A stretch of 8,024 bases of DNA. Source: an uncultured Eubacteriales bacterium. GTDB lineage: Bacteria > Bacillota > Clostridia > Lachnospirales > Lachnospiraceae. The stretch's first letter is position 1, and every line of letters starts with the position of its first letter. Both the position numbers and the translations under genes were made by a program. Below are positions 1-6,673 of the stretch, one piece after another. Location: the NCBI GenBank assembly GCA_900544525.1, contig UQVN01000150.1:1-8024 (forward strand), given 5' to 3'. The notes under the pieces were generated by a model. That model did no database searches. It had not been told where the DNA came from and saw only the letters and a list, made by a program, of their open reading frames with translations.

Positions 1-10
1 TACTCTTTTC

Positions 11-16
11 TATAAT
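11..16 (+). promoter_or_regulatory. Likely -10 element of the riboswitch/ATPase promoter
   Basis: A perfect TATAAT lies about 22 bases before the start of the riboswitch P1 helix, which would put transcription start near position 22-24. A matching -35 hexamer would lie to the left of the window, so only half of the promoter can be seen. AT-rich DNA produces such hexamers by chance. The support is mainly its position just before a structured leader that must be transcribed. Confidence 0.45.
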
Positions 17-37
17 AATTATATAAATCCCCATTTC

Positions 38-154
38 ATAATAAAAGGGAGTAGTTGATATTTAATTTTATTTTTAAAATTAGATAGGTACAATATCGTC
101 AGTACAATTGATGATTCAATTCGGTATGTAACTAAGCAGCGAGACTTTTATTGT
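38..154 (+). promoter_or_regulatory. yybP-ykoY family manganese riboswitch aptamer
   Basis: The aptamer is recognised from the family's two conserved strands. GGGAGTAG at 47-54 matches the 5' GGGGAGUAG signature, and AGCGAGACTTTT at 138-149 matches the 3' AGCAAGACCUUU-type signature. Helices can be drawn by eye. P1 pairs 38-47 with 145-154. A P2 hairpin pairs 59-70 with 75-86 (12 bp, TTTT loop). The third arm pairs 89-91 with 128-130 and 93-98 with 122-127, and is capped by 106-111 with 116-121. The conserved CGTCA of the metal-binding loop is at 97-101. The family is known to sense Mn2+ and commonly controls Mn2+ exporters, including P-type ATPases such as Lactococcus YoaB. The 3' P1 strand is also part of the terminator that follows, so I infer that bound Mn2+ holds P1 together, blocks the terminator and turns the ATPase gene on. 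Confidence 0.9.
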
Positions 155-191
155 AGTATTTCTAATACTGCAATAAAGGGCTCGCTTTTTT
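138..191 (+). terminator. Riboswitch expression-platform terminator
   Basis: This is a long hairpin followed by six T residues (186-191). AGCGAG (138-143) pairs with CTCGCT (181-186). TTTATTG (147-153) pairs with CAATAAA (171-177), then there is a G-U pair (154/170), and AGTATT (155-160) pairs with AATACT (164-169) around a TCT loop. The left arm uses both the conserved 3' aptamer strand and the 3' half of P1. Aptamer and terminator are therefore mutually exclusive, the normal arrangement of an ON switch acting by antitermination. Confidence 0.9.
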
Positions 192-291
192 GTATTATAA
201 ATAAAAAATTGCGTGTGCAAGTTATATTACTCTTTGTATAGCTCAGTATGATTATGGGGAGACTATGATACAAAAGAAAGGATTCGATTTT

Positions 292-2874
292 ATGGAACAA
301 AACAAACAGTATTCCACAATGTCATCAGAAGAAACGCTTCGTAACGTAAACAGCACTTCTTCTGGACTCACAACTGAACAAGCAAAAAAACATCAAGAAA
401 CGTATGGTCTGAACGAACTGACCGATACAAAAAGAAAATCCACATTCCAAATTTTTCTTGAACAATTTAAAGATTTTCTTGTACTTATCTTAATCGGTGC
501 TGGTACGATTTCAGCGATACTTGGTGATTGGGAAAGTTCCCTTGTTATTTTTGCAGTTATTATATTAAATGCAATTCTTGGAACTGTCCAAACAAAAAAA
601 GCAGAACAATCTTTAAACAGCTTAAAAAGTCTATCGGCAGAATCCGCTAAAGTGCTTCGTGATAACAAAATCGTTCTGATTCCTTCTCGTGAAGTTACTA
701 TTGGAGATATTGTTTACTTAGAAGCAGGAGATTCTATTGTCGCCGACGGACGCCTTTTAGAATGTGCCAGCCTTCAAGTAAATGAAAGTGCTTTAACAGG
801 AGAAAGTACCGCCGTTGAAAAGCAATTAGAACCATTAAAAGACGGACTTCCAATTGCCGACCAGACAAACATGGTATTCTCTGGTACGTTTGCCACTTAC
901 GGCCGTGGTGCCTTCGTTGTCACTTCTATTGGTATGGATACAGAAGTTGGTAAAATTGCTTCTTTAATCCAAAATGCAAAAGAAAAACGAACACCACTTC
1001 AAGTAAACTTAGATGCCTTTGGACAAAAGCTCTCTCTTTTAATTCTTGGACTTTGTACTATTTTATTAGTGCTTAGCATGGTAAGAGGAGCAAGCTTCTT
1101 AGACTCCTTTATGTTCGCTGTAGCTCTTGCAGTTGCTGCGATTCCAGAAGCATTAAGTTCCATCGTTACCATCGTACTTTCCTTTGGTACACAAAAGATG
1201 GCAAAAGAACATGCGATTATTCGAAAGTTACAAGCAGTAGAAGGTCTTGGTAGTGTATCTGTTATCTGTTCCGATAAAACAGGTACTTTAACACAAAACA
1301 AAATGACCGTAACTTCTTGTTATGTGGATGGTAAAATCCAACAATTAAACGATTTAAACACTTCTGAATCAGCAGTAAAAGAACTGATTACTTACGGAGT
1401 TCTTTGCAATGACTCCCGTATTGAAAACGATACAGAAATTGGAGATCCAACAGAAACTGCTCTTCTTCACTTTGCCAGAAAGAAACAGATGGAAGAACTA
1501 AGCATTCGCTCTTCTTATGAACGACTTTCTGAAATTCCATTTGATTCCGATCGAAAATTAATGTCTACCGTACATTCTTTTGATGGAAAACAGATGATGA
1601 TTACAAAAGGAGCTGTGGATGTCTTATTAAATCGTATGAATCTTTCTGATAAAAAAAAGCAAGAAATCCAGACAGCCAATGAAACTTTCTCAAAAGAAGG
1701 ACTTCGTGTTCTCGCTTTTGCGAAAAAAGAAATTTCCCATCTTCCAATTACGTTAGAAGATGAAACAGATTATACGTTCTGCGGATTGATCGCTATGATC
1801 GACCCACCAAGAGAAGAATCTATGGAAGCGGTTTTTGCATGTAAGAGTGCTGGAATTCGTCCAGTTATGATTACAGGTGATCATAAAGTGACTGCTTCTG
1901 CCATTGCAAAACAAATCGGTATTTTATCAGACGGTCAAAAAGCATTAGATGGTGCTGAAATCGATCACTTAACCGATGAACAACTACAAGAATTAGTTCC
2001 AGAAGTTGCTGTATACGCTCGTGTATCCCCAGAGCATAAAATTCGTATCGTCCGTGCATGGCAAGAACGCGGTAATATCGTTGCTATGACAGGTGATGGT
2101 GTTAACGATGCTCCTGCTTTAAAACAAGCCGATATTGGAGTTGCTATGGGTATTACAGGAACAGGAGTTGCAAAAGATGCTTCTTCTATGATTTTAACCG
2201 ATGATAACTTTGCAACAATCGTAAAAGCGGTGGAAAACGGAAGAAATATTTATGCCAATATTAAGCGGTCAATTCAATTTCTTCTTTCTGGTAACTTTGC
2301 GGGAATTTTAGCAGTGCTTTATGCCTCTCTTCTCGCACTTCCACTTCCATTTGAACCTGTTCACTTACTTTTTATTAACTTATTAACCGATAGCTTACCT
2401 GCTATTGCCCTTGGTTTAGAGCCACATAATAGCCATGTAATGAAAGAAAAACCTCGTCCAATGAACGAATCCATTATGACGAAGTCTTTCTTAAGACAAA
2501 TAGGAGTCGAAGGTCTTATTATTGCCATTGCTACTTTAGCTGCTTATACAATCGGTTTACAAACAAGCCCTCAAACTGCCTCTACTATGGCATTTGCCAC
2601 TCTTTGTCTCTCTCGTTTGTTCCATGGCTTTAACTGTAAATCAGAACATCCAGTTCTCTTTACAAAGCAGTTTGGCAATAACCCATATTTATTTGGCGCT
2701 TTCTTCATTGGATTTGTACTTTTAAATGGAGTGCTTCTCATTCCAGCATTACAGCCACTCTTTAAAACAGAAGCCCTTACACTTTCCTTATTATTCACGA
2801 TTTACGGTCTTGCTTTTGGTTCTATGATCGTAATCCAGCTTTTAAAATGGATTGTAAAAAAAGTTCGTAAATAG
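292..2874 (+). CDS. P-type cation-transporting ATPase (P2A-like), probable Mn2+/Ca2+ efflux pump
   Basis: This 860-residue pump drives divalent cation export by ATP hydrolysis through an aspartyl-phosphate intermediate. An N-terminal cation-ATPase domain is followed by M1-M2 (about 58-100). The actuator loop carries TGES at 169-172. M3-M4 end in the PEAL ion-binding turn (285-288). The phosphorylated Asp is D328 in DKTGTLT, a nucleotide-binding domain includes ITKGA, and TGDGVNDAP lies at 600-608. M5-M10 fill the C-terminus. Site II residues of SERCA are present (E286, N696 and D700 in NLLTDSLP). In M5, N668 is kept but the position of SERCA site I Glu771 is Gly671, so one ion per cycle is likely, as in PMR1/SPCA and LMCA1. 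The Mn2+ riboswitch upstream favours Mn2+ export, perhaps with Ca2+ as well. I chose the start at 292 because AAAGGA (277-282) sits 9 nt before it. The alternative ATG at 265 has GGGGAG only 3 nt away and would add nine residues. Family and pump class are secure; ion choice is inferred. Confidence 0.93.
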   Translation: MEQNKQYSTMSSEETLRNVNSTSSGLTTEQAKKHQETYGLNELTDTKRKSTFQIFLEQFKDFLVLILIGAGTISAILGDWESSLVIFAVIILNAILGTVQTKKAEQSLNSLKSLSAESAKVLRDNKIVLIPSREVTIGDIVYLEAGDSIVADGRLLECASLQVNESALTGESTAVEKQLEPLKDGLPIADQTNMVFSGTFATYGRGAFVVTSIGMDTEVGKIASLIQNAKEKRTPLQVNLDAFGQKLSLLILGLCTILLVLSMVRGASFLDSFMFAVALAVAAIPEALSSIVTIVLSFGTQKMAKEHAIIRKLQAVEGLGSVSVICSDKTGTLTQNKMTVTSCYVDGKIQQLNDLNTSESAVKELITYGVLCNDSRIENDTEIGDPTETALLHFARKKQMEELSIRSSYERLSEIPFDSDRKLMSTVHSFDGKQMMITKGAVDVLLNRMNLSDKKKQEIQTANETFSKEGLRVLAFAKKEISHLPITLEDETDYTFCGLIAMIDPPREESMEAVFACKSAGIRPVMITGDHKVTASAIAKQIGILSDGQKALDGAEIDHLTDEQLQELVPEVAVYARVSPEHKIRIVRAWQERGNIVAMTGDGVNDAPALKQADIGVAMGITGTGVAKDASSMILTDDNFATIVKAVENGRNIYANIKRSIQFLLSGNFAGILAVLYASLLALPLPFEPVHLLFINLLTDSLPAIALGLEPHNSHVMKEKPRPMNESIMTKSFLRQIGVEGLIIAIATLAAYTIGLQTSPQTASTMAFATLCLSRLFHGFNCKSEHPVLFTKQFGNNPYLFGAFFIGFVLLNGVLLIPALQPLFKTEALTLSLLFTIYGLAFGSMIVIQLLKWIVKKVRK

Positions 2875-2907
2875 TCTAACAAGCGAATTTTAAATTTCAA
2901 GATACTT

Positions 2908-2936
2908 TTGAAAATTCCTATCTTTTATGCTATAGT
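2908..2936 (+). promoter_or_regulatory. Extended -10 promoter for rqcH, inside the hairpin repeat
   Basis: TTGAAA (2908-2913) and TATAGT (2931-2936) are separated by exactly 17 nt, and a TGn extension (2928-2930) precedes the -10. Each hexamer is one base from the sigma-A consensus at most positions (TTGACA and TATAAT). Transcription would start near 2942-2944, giving a leader of about 70 nt before the rqcH start codon. The -35, the spacer and the -10 overlap the left arm and loop of the dyad described for 2911-2971. Confidence 0.7.
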
Positions 2937-2971
2937 ATCCATGATATACTATTTCAAAAGATAGGAATTTT
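2911..2971 (+). terminator. Long hairpin after the ATPase gene, possible terminator
   Basis: A perfect 16-bp inverted repeat pairs 2911-2926 with 2956-2971. A second 7-bp stem lies inside it (2932-2938 with 2946-2952, loop 2939-2945). The stem is AT-rich and its right arm ends in a run of T (2968-2972) followed by ATTTCC, so it could end ATPase transcripts, though the weak GC content makes efficiency uncertain. Only read-through RNA from the ATPase gene carries both arms, because the rqcH promoter lies within the left half. Confidence 0.6.
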
Positions 2972-3013
2972 TATTTCCACTTTTTAGAAATTATAGAAAA
3001 GGAGAGTTTGTCT

Positions 3014-4759
3014 ATGGCACTTGATGGCGTAGTGATTTCAAGCGTAGTAAGTCAATTAAAATCTACTTTGCTTGGAGGACGTATTTATAAAATCTATCAA
3101 CCTGAAAATGACGAGTTAATTCTTGTTATTAAAAACCAAAAAGAGACGTATCGTCTCTTATTATCCGCAGGAGCAAGCCTTCCTCTTGTTTATCTCACAG
3201 AAGAAACAAAAGGAAACCCAATGAGTGCACCAAACTTTTGTATGCTCCTTAGAAAACACTTGAATAATGGACGTATTTTATCTATTGAACAACCAAATTT
3301 TGAACGAATTATTAATATTAGCATTGAGCATTTAAATGAATTAGGAGATCTTTGTACAAAACAACTGATTATTGAAGTTATGGGAAAACATAGCAATATT
3401 ATTTTTGTAGATGAAAAGAACATGATTATCGATAGCATTAAACATATTTCTGCACAAATCAGTTCAGTTCGCGAAGTTTTACCAGGAAGAGACTATGTTA
3501 TCCCACCTTCCCATGATAAAATTTCTCCTCTCTTTGTCACTCCCGAATATTTTGAAACGGTTGTCTTACAAAAACCTTTAAGCCTTACAAAAGCAATTTA
3601 TACTTCATTTATCGGTATTAGCCCTTTGATTGCAGAGGAGATTTGTTATCGAGCAGGTTTAGATTCTAGCCTTTCTACAGCCGCTCTTAGTGGGGATGAT
3701 AAACTCTCTCTTTTTACATCGTTTACAACGATCATGGGACTTGTACAAAGAGAAGAATTTACTCCAAATATCGTATTCAAAGGGGATAAAGAACCTGTTG
3801 AATTTTCCAGTATTCCTCTTACTATGTATTCCGACTACAAGGAAGAAATTTATCCTTCCATTTCAAACGTATTAGAAAACTATTATGCATTTAAAAATAA
3901 AATTACACGTATTCGCCAAAAATCTGCGGATCTTCGTAAAATTGTTTCCAATGCTATCGAGCGAACGAGTAAAAAATATGATTTACAACTTCGTCAGTTA
4001 AAAGATACGGATAAACGAGATAAATATCGTATTTATGGAGAATTAATTAATGCCTATGGTTATGGATTAGAACCCGATGCTTCTTCTCTTACTTGCCTTA
4101 ACTATTACACAAATGAAGAAATTACCATTCCACTTGATCCTACTCTTTCTCCACAGGAAAATTCAAAGAAATATTTTGCGAAATATAATAAATTAAAACG
4201 AACTTATGAAGCTTTGAGCGAATTAATTGTAGAAACAAAATCAGAACTAGAGCATCTAGAGTCGATTAGCAATTCTTTGGATATCGCCCTATTAGAAAGT
4301 GATCTTGTGGAGTTAAAGCAAGAGTTGATGGAATATGGCTATATGAAAAAACGATATATGGGAAAGAAAAAAGAAAAAATTACGAGTAAACCATTCCACT
4401 ATATTTCCTCTGATGGTTTTCATATTTATGTTGGAAAAAACAACTATCAAAATGAAGAATTGACATTTAAATTTGCAAATGGTGGAGATTGGTGGTTCCA
4501 TGCAAAAGGAATGGCTGGCTCCCATGTCATTATCAAACGAGAGCAAGGACAAGAAATTCCAGATCGCACTTTTGAAGAGGCAGGAAGATTGGCTGGCTAT
4601 TATTCCAAAGGAAGAGCCGCAAAAAAAGTGGAAATTGATTATACCGAGCGTAAAAATCTAAAGAAACCATCTGCTGCAAAACCAGGATTTGTCATTTATC
4701 ATACAAACTATTCTCTTCTCATTGAGCCTGATATTTCCATGCTCACATTAGTAGAATAA
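3014..4759 (+). CDS. rqcH: RqcH, NFACT ribosome quality control factor (Rqc2/FbpA family)
   Basis: RqcH binds 50S subunits that still hold a stalled peptidyl-tRNA and recruits tRNA-Ala, so an alanine tail is added that marks the nascent chain for proteolysis. It acts in the cytoplasm. At 581 residues it is close to Bacillus subtilis RqcH (YloA). The NFACT-N domain starts at the typical MALDGVV. Residues E97-R98 occupy the place of the tRNA-contacting D97-R98 pair, and E121-V-M123-G-K-H-S-N matches the second conserved NFACT-N motif. A charged helical, probably coiled-coil, stretch spans roughly 285-440. The C-terminal NFACT-R domain carries DWWFHAKGMAGSHV at 492-505. The start is ATG 3014, with AAAAGGAG (2997-3004) 9 nt upstream; the in-frame TTG at 3008 is less likely. 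The gene has its own promoter and a strong terminator and appears monocistronic. Older annotations call such proteins fibronectin-binding; the quality-control role is the better supported one. Confidence 0.94.
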   Translation: MALDGVVISSVVSQLKSTLLGGRIYKIYQPENDELILVIKNQKETYRLLLSAGASLPLVYLTEETKGNPMSAPNFCMLLRKHLNNGRILSIEQPNFERIINISIEHLNELGDLCTKQLIIEVMGKHSNIIFVDEKNMIIDSIKHISAQISSVREVLPGRDYVIPPSHDKISPLFVTPEYFETVVLQKPLSLTKAIYTSFIGISPLIAEEICYRAGLDSSLSTAALSGDDKLSLFTSFTTIMGLVQREEFTPNIVFKGDKEPVEFSSIPLTMYSDYKEEIYPSISNVLENYYAFKNKITRIRQKSADLRKIVSNAIERTSKKYDLQLRQLKDTDKRDKYRIYGELINAYGYGLEPDASSLTCLNYYTNEEITIPLDPTLSPQENSKKYFAKYNKLKRTYEALSELIVETKSELEHLESISNSLDIALLESDLVELKQELMEYGYMKKRYMGKKKEKITSKPFHYISSDGFHIYVGKNNYQNEELTFKFANGGDWWFHAKGMAGSHVIIKREQGQEIPDRTFEEAGRLAGYYSKGRAAKKVEIDYTERKNLKKPSAAKPGFVIYHTNYSLLIEPDISMLTLVE

Positions 4760-4760
4760 T

Positions 4761-4786
4761 AAAAGGGGCTAACAAGCCCCTTTTTA
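4761..4786. terminator. Bidirectional rho-independent terminator between rqcH and dedA
   Basis: A perfect 10-bp stem, AAAAGGGGCT (4761-4770) with AGCCCCTTTT (4775-4784), has an AACA loop and a following T run to 4785. On the minus strand the same stem is followed by TTTTATTATT, so it can serve both convergent genes. It begins two bases after the rqcH stop codon and touches the dedA stop codon at 4787. Confidence 0.93.
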
Positions 4787-5395
4787 TCATTCTCTTATTC
4801 CCTTTGTTCGCATACTAGATATAGCAAGAAGCACTCCCCCAATGGCAATCATTAAATATACAACATTCGAATACATGTCAAGATAGGTCAAAATACTTTC
4901 CCATGCTTCTCCAAGCATAGCACCTGCTACTACTAATAATGTATTCCATATAATAGAACCGATCGTTGTAAGAAACATAAAAGGAAGTAGTGGCATTTTT
5001 CCAATTCCTGCTGGAATTGAAATAAGACTTCGTACAATCGGTATCATACGGCAAAAAAACACGGTTTTATATTCATATTTTCGATACCAATTCATGGTTT
5101 TTTCAATATCTTCTGGCTTTATCCGTAAAATTTTATATTTCATCGCTATCTTTATCATTCTCTCTTCATTTAAAATGCGTCCAATTCCATATAAAATTAC
5201 CGCACCAATTAAAGAACCTAGGGTCGCCATTCCAATCACCCCAATGACATTCATATCCGTTTTGGTTGTCATAAACCCTCCAAATGTTAAAATCACTTCT
5301 GACGGAATTGGCGGAAAAACATTTTCTAATAAAATCAACAAGAAAATACCGAAATATCCATATTTTCCCATAACCGCTAGAATCCACGCTTGCAT
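4787..5395 (-). CDS. DedA family (VTT/SNARE-associated domain) membrane protein
   Basis: This 202-residue integral membrane protein belongs to the DedA family, whose studied members act as lipid transporters or scramblases. Bacterial examples recycle undecaprenyl phosphate or move phosphatidylethanolamine across the cytoplasmic membrane. The family features visible are E24 followed by FPPIPSE (27-33) and a glycine-rich re-entrant segment (GGF, 39-41). A second signature is R116-M-I-P119-I-V-R122 leading to the SIPAG segment (126-130). Further hydrophobic helices occupy about 135-163 and 175-195. Length is normal and no key residue is missing. AGGAGG (5401-5406, read on the minus strand) sits 5 nt before the ATG. 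It is divergent from the DUF3810 gene and convergent with rqcH. Family membership is firm. Which lipid it handles cannot be told from sequence; C55-phosphate recycling is one reasonable possibility given the Gram-positive context. Confidence 0.92.
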   Translation of the reverse strand: MQAWILAVMGKYGYFGIFLLILLENVFPPIPSEVILTFGGFMTTKTDMNVIGVIGMATLGSLIGAVILYGIGRILNEERMIKIAMKYKILRIKPEDIEKTMNWYRKYEYKTVFFCRMIPIVRSLISIPAGIGKMPLLPFMFLTTIGSIIWNTLLVVAGAMLGEAWESILTYLDMYSNVVYLMIAIGGVLLAISSMRTKGIRE

Positions 5396-5452
5396 AATTT
5401 CCTCCTGTCTTTCTTCATAAATTTTCCTAGTTCCTCTTTTTTCTTTGTTTCA

Positions 5453-5473
5453 TTTGTCTTATAATAAGACAAA
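5453..5473. promoter_or_regulatory. Perfect 21-bp palindrome in the divergent intergenic region, putative operator
   Basis: The arms TTTGTCTTAT (5453-5462) and ATAAGACAAA (5464-5473) are exact reverse complements around one central A. The centre contains TATAAT (5460-5465) on the plus strand, a possible -10 for the DUF3810 gene, although no good -35 is seen 17 nt upstream. On the minus strand, TATTAT (5461-5466) has a weak TTAAGA -35 candidate 17 nt upstream (5484-5489), which would serve dedA. A dimeric regulator bound here could control both genes. The regulator is unknown; the sequence does not match the Fur, PerR or Zur box as I know them beyond the 7-1-7 style of symmetry. Confidence 0.55.
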
Positions 5474-5509
5474 AAGAAACATATCTTAAAAGAAATGAGG
5501 TTCCCATTT

Positions 5510-6673
5510 ATGAAACTATTTACCAAAAAACATATGATAAAAACAGCAATAATATGCCTTCCCCTTCTTCTCACACTAGGATTACGCCTTATATGGAACA
5601 AAGAGGGATTTGGCGACTGGTATTCTACATATATATTTCCTATTTTTCCAAACACGCTAGGAAGACTCTTCTCTTTCCTTCCATTTTCTGTATATGAGTG
5701 GATTCTTTATATTCTTAGTTTCTTTCTTATTGTTTTTATCGGAAGTCTATTAGTAAAAGGATTCCTTCTCCTTTTTTCATTTATTAAGAAAAAAAACAGA
5801 AGAAATTCCTTGCCTTCTTTTCGAAGAAAAAATTCCTCCAAATTCAGGCATTTTGTTTTCTCCTGCCTTTTTTTCATAGGATGTCTTGCTTCTTTTGCTA
5901 CCTTTTTACTCCATTACGCTGATCTTGTACAATATCGCCGTTCTTCGATTGCAAAGGATTTTCATATGGAAGTCACGGATCATTCTATTGAACAATTGAC
6001 AGCCCTTTGTAAACAACTGGCCACACAATTAAATACGCTGAGCAAAGAAATTCCTGTTGATGACAAAGGTCTTTTAAAACTTCCAGATTCCTATGTTAGC
6101 GATGCAAAAGAAGCCATGAAAGCTCTTGGAAAACAATATCCTGTATTTTCTGGATATTATCCAAACCCAAAACCAGTGACTTTTTCAAAAGGAATGTCTT
6201 ACTTAAACCTAACAGGACTTTACTCCCCATTTACCATTGAGGCAAATTATAACAACCATGTTCCTTCTTATAATATTCCTTATACAATCTGCCATGAACT
6301 CGCTCATTTAAAAGGAATCATCCCAGAAGACGAGGCAGGATTTGTAGCTTACGTTGCCTGCACCCAATCAAATAATGCCGTTTTACAATATAGTGGTAAT
6401 TTAAGTGCTTTCATCTATGCTACAAATGCTCTTTATGATGCTGGTGAAACAAAAATTTATGACCAAATCTTTTCCTCTCTTGAAAAACAAGTGTTAACCG
6501 ATATTTCTTATAATTCTTATTACTGGAACCAATTTGAAGGAAAAGTCTCTGAAGTAGCAGAAACTGCCAATGATGTCTATTTAAAAGCGAACCATCAAGA
6601 AGATGGCGTAAAAAGCTACGGCCGCATGGTAGATCTTATGTTATCCTTTAACGATCAGGAACCAAAATCTTAA
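5510..6673 (+). CDS. DUF3810 domain membrane protein, probable zinc metallopeptidase
   Basis: This is a 387-residue membrane-anchored protein of the DUF3810 type. Hydrophobic segments lie at about 11-29, 61-92 and 113-135, with a basic loop (93-115) between the second and third. The second segment begins with the family's PFSVYEW-like motif (58-64). The remaining 250 residues form the presumed catalytic domain, probably extracytoplasmic. It carries HELAH (262-266), an HExxH zinc-binding and catalytic motif, followed by EDEAGF (273-278), in which E275 could be the third zinc ligand. The substrate is unknown. I chose ATG 5510 because GAGG (5497-5500) is 9 nt upstream; an in-frame ATG at 5495 has no good site and would add five residues. 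The segment before the catalytic domain (LLHYADLVQYRRS) is divergent from the WGLNYYR-like motif I expect there. The gene converges on the lipoprotein gene with a 26-bp overlap of the 3' ends. Family call is good, protease activity inferred. Confidence 0.85.
   Translation: MKLFTKKHMIKTAIICLPLLLTLGLRLIWNKEGFGDWYSTYIFPIFPNTLGRLFSFLPFSVYEWILYILSFFLIVFIGSLLVKGFLLLFSFIKKKNRRNSLPSFRRKNSSKFRHFVFSCLFFIGCLASFATFLLHYADLVQYRRSSIAKDFHMEVTDHSIEQLTALCKQLATQLNTLSKEIPVDDKGLLKLPDSYVSDAKEAMKALGKQYPVFSGYYPNPKPVTFSKGMSYLNLTGLYSPFTIEANYNNHVPSYNIPYTICHELAHLKGIIPEDEAGFVAYVACTQSNNAVLQYSGNLSAFIYATNALYDAGETKIYDQIFSSLEKQVLTDISYNSYYWNQFEGKVSEVAETANDVYLKANHQEDGVKSYGRMVDLMLSFNDQEPKS

Noticed and set aside
193..264. A second promoter or structured element between the riboswitch terminator and the ATPase start
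   Set aside because: Only weak, badly spaced hexamers and a 4-bp hairpin were seen; this looks like plain leader.
265..291. Upstream ATG (265) as the ATPase start
   Set aside because: Its GGGGAG is only 3 nt from the codon, whereas ATG 292 has AAAGGA at a 9-nt spacing. It remains possible and would add nine residues.
5094..5420. Plus-strand open frame antisense to dedA
   Set aside because: It lies almost wholly opposite a clear DedA gene, has no ribosome binding site, and its protein resembles no family; it is a shadow frame.
5453..5473. Palindrome read as a terminator
   Set aside because: The one-base centre and the absence of a following T tract on either strand make a terminator unlikely; no gene ends nearby.
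5377..5655. Minus-strand open frame spanning the divergent intergenic region
   Set aside because: It overlaps the start of the DUF3810 gene and the palindrome, and its composition (basic, no domain) looks like non-coding translation.
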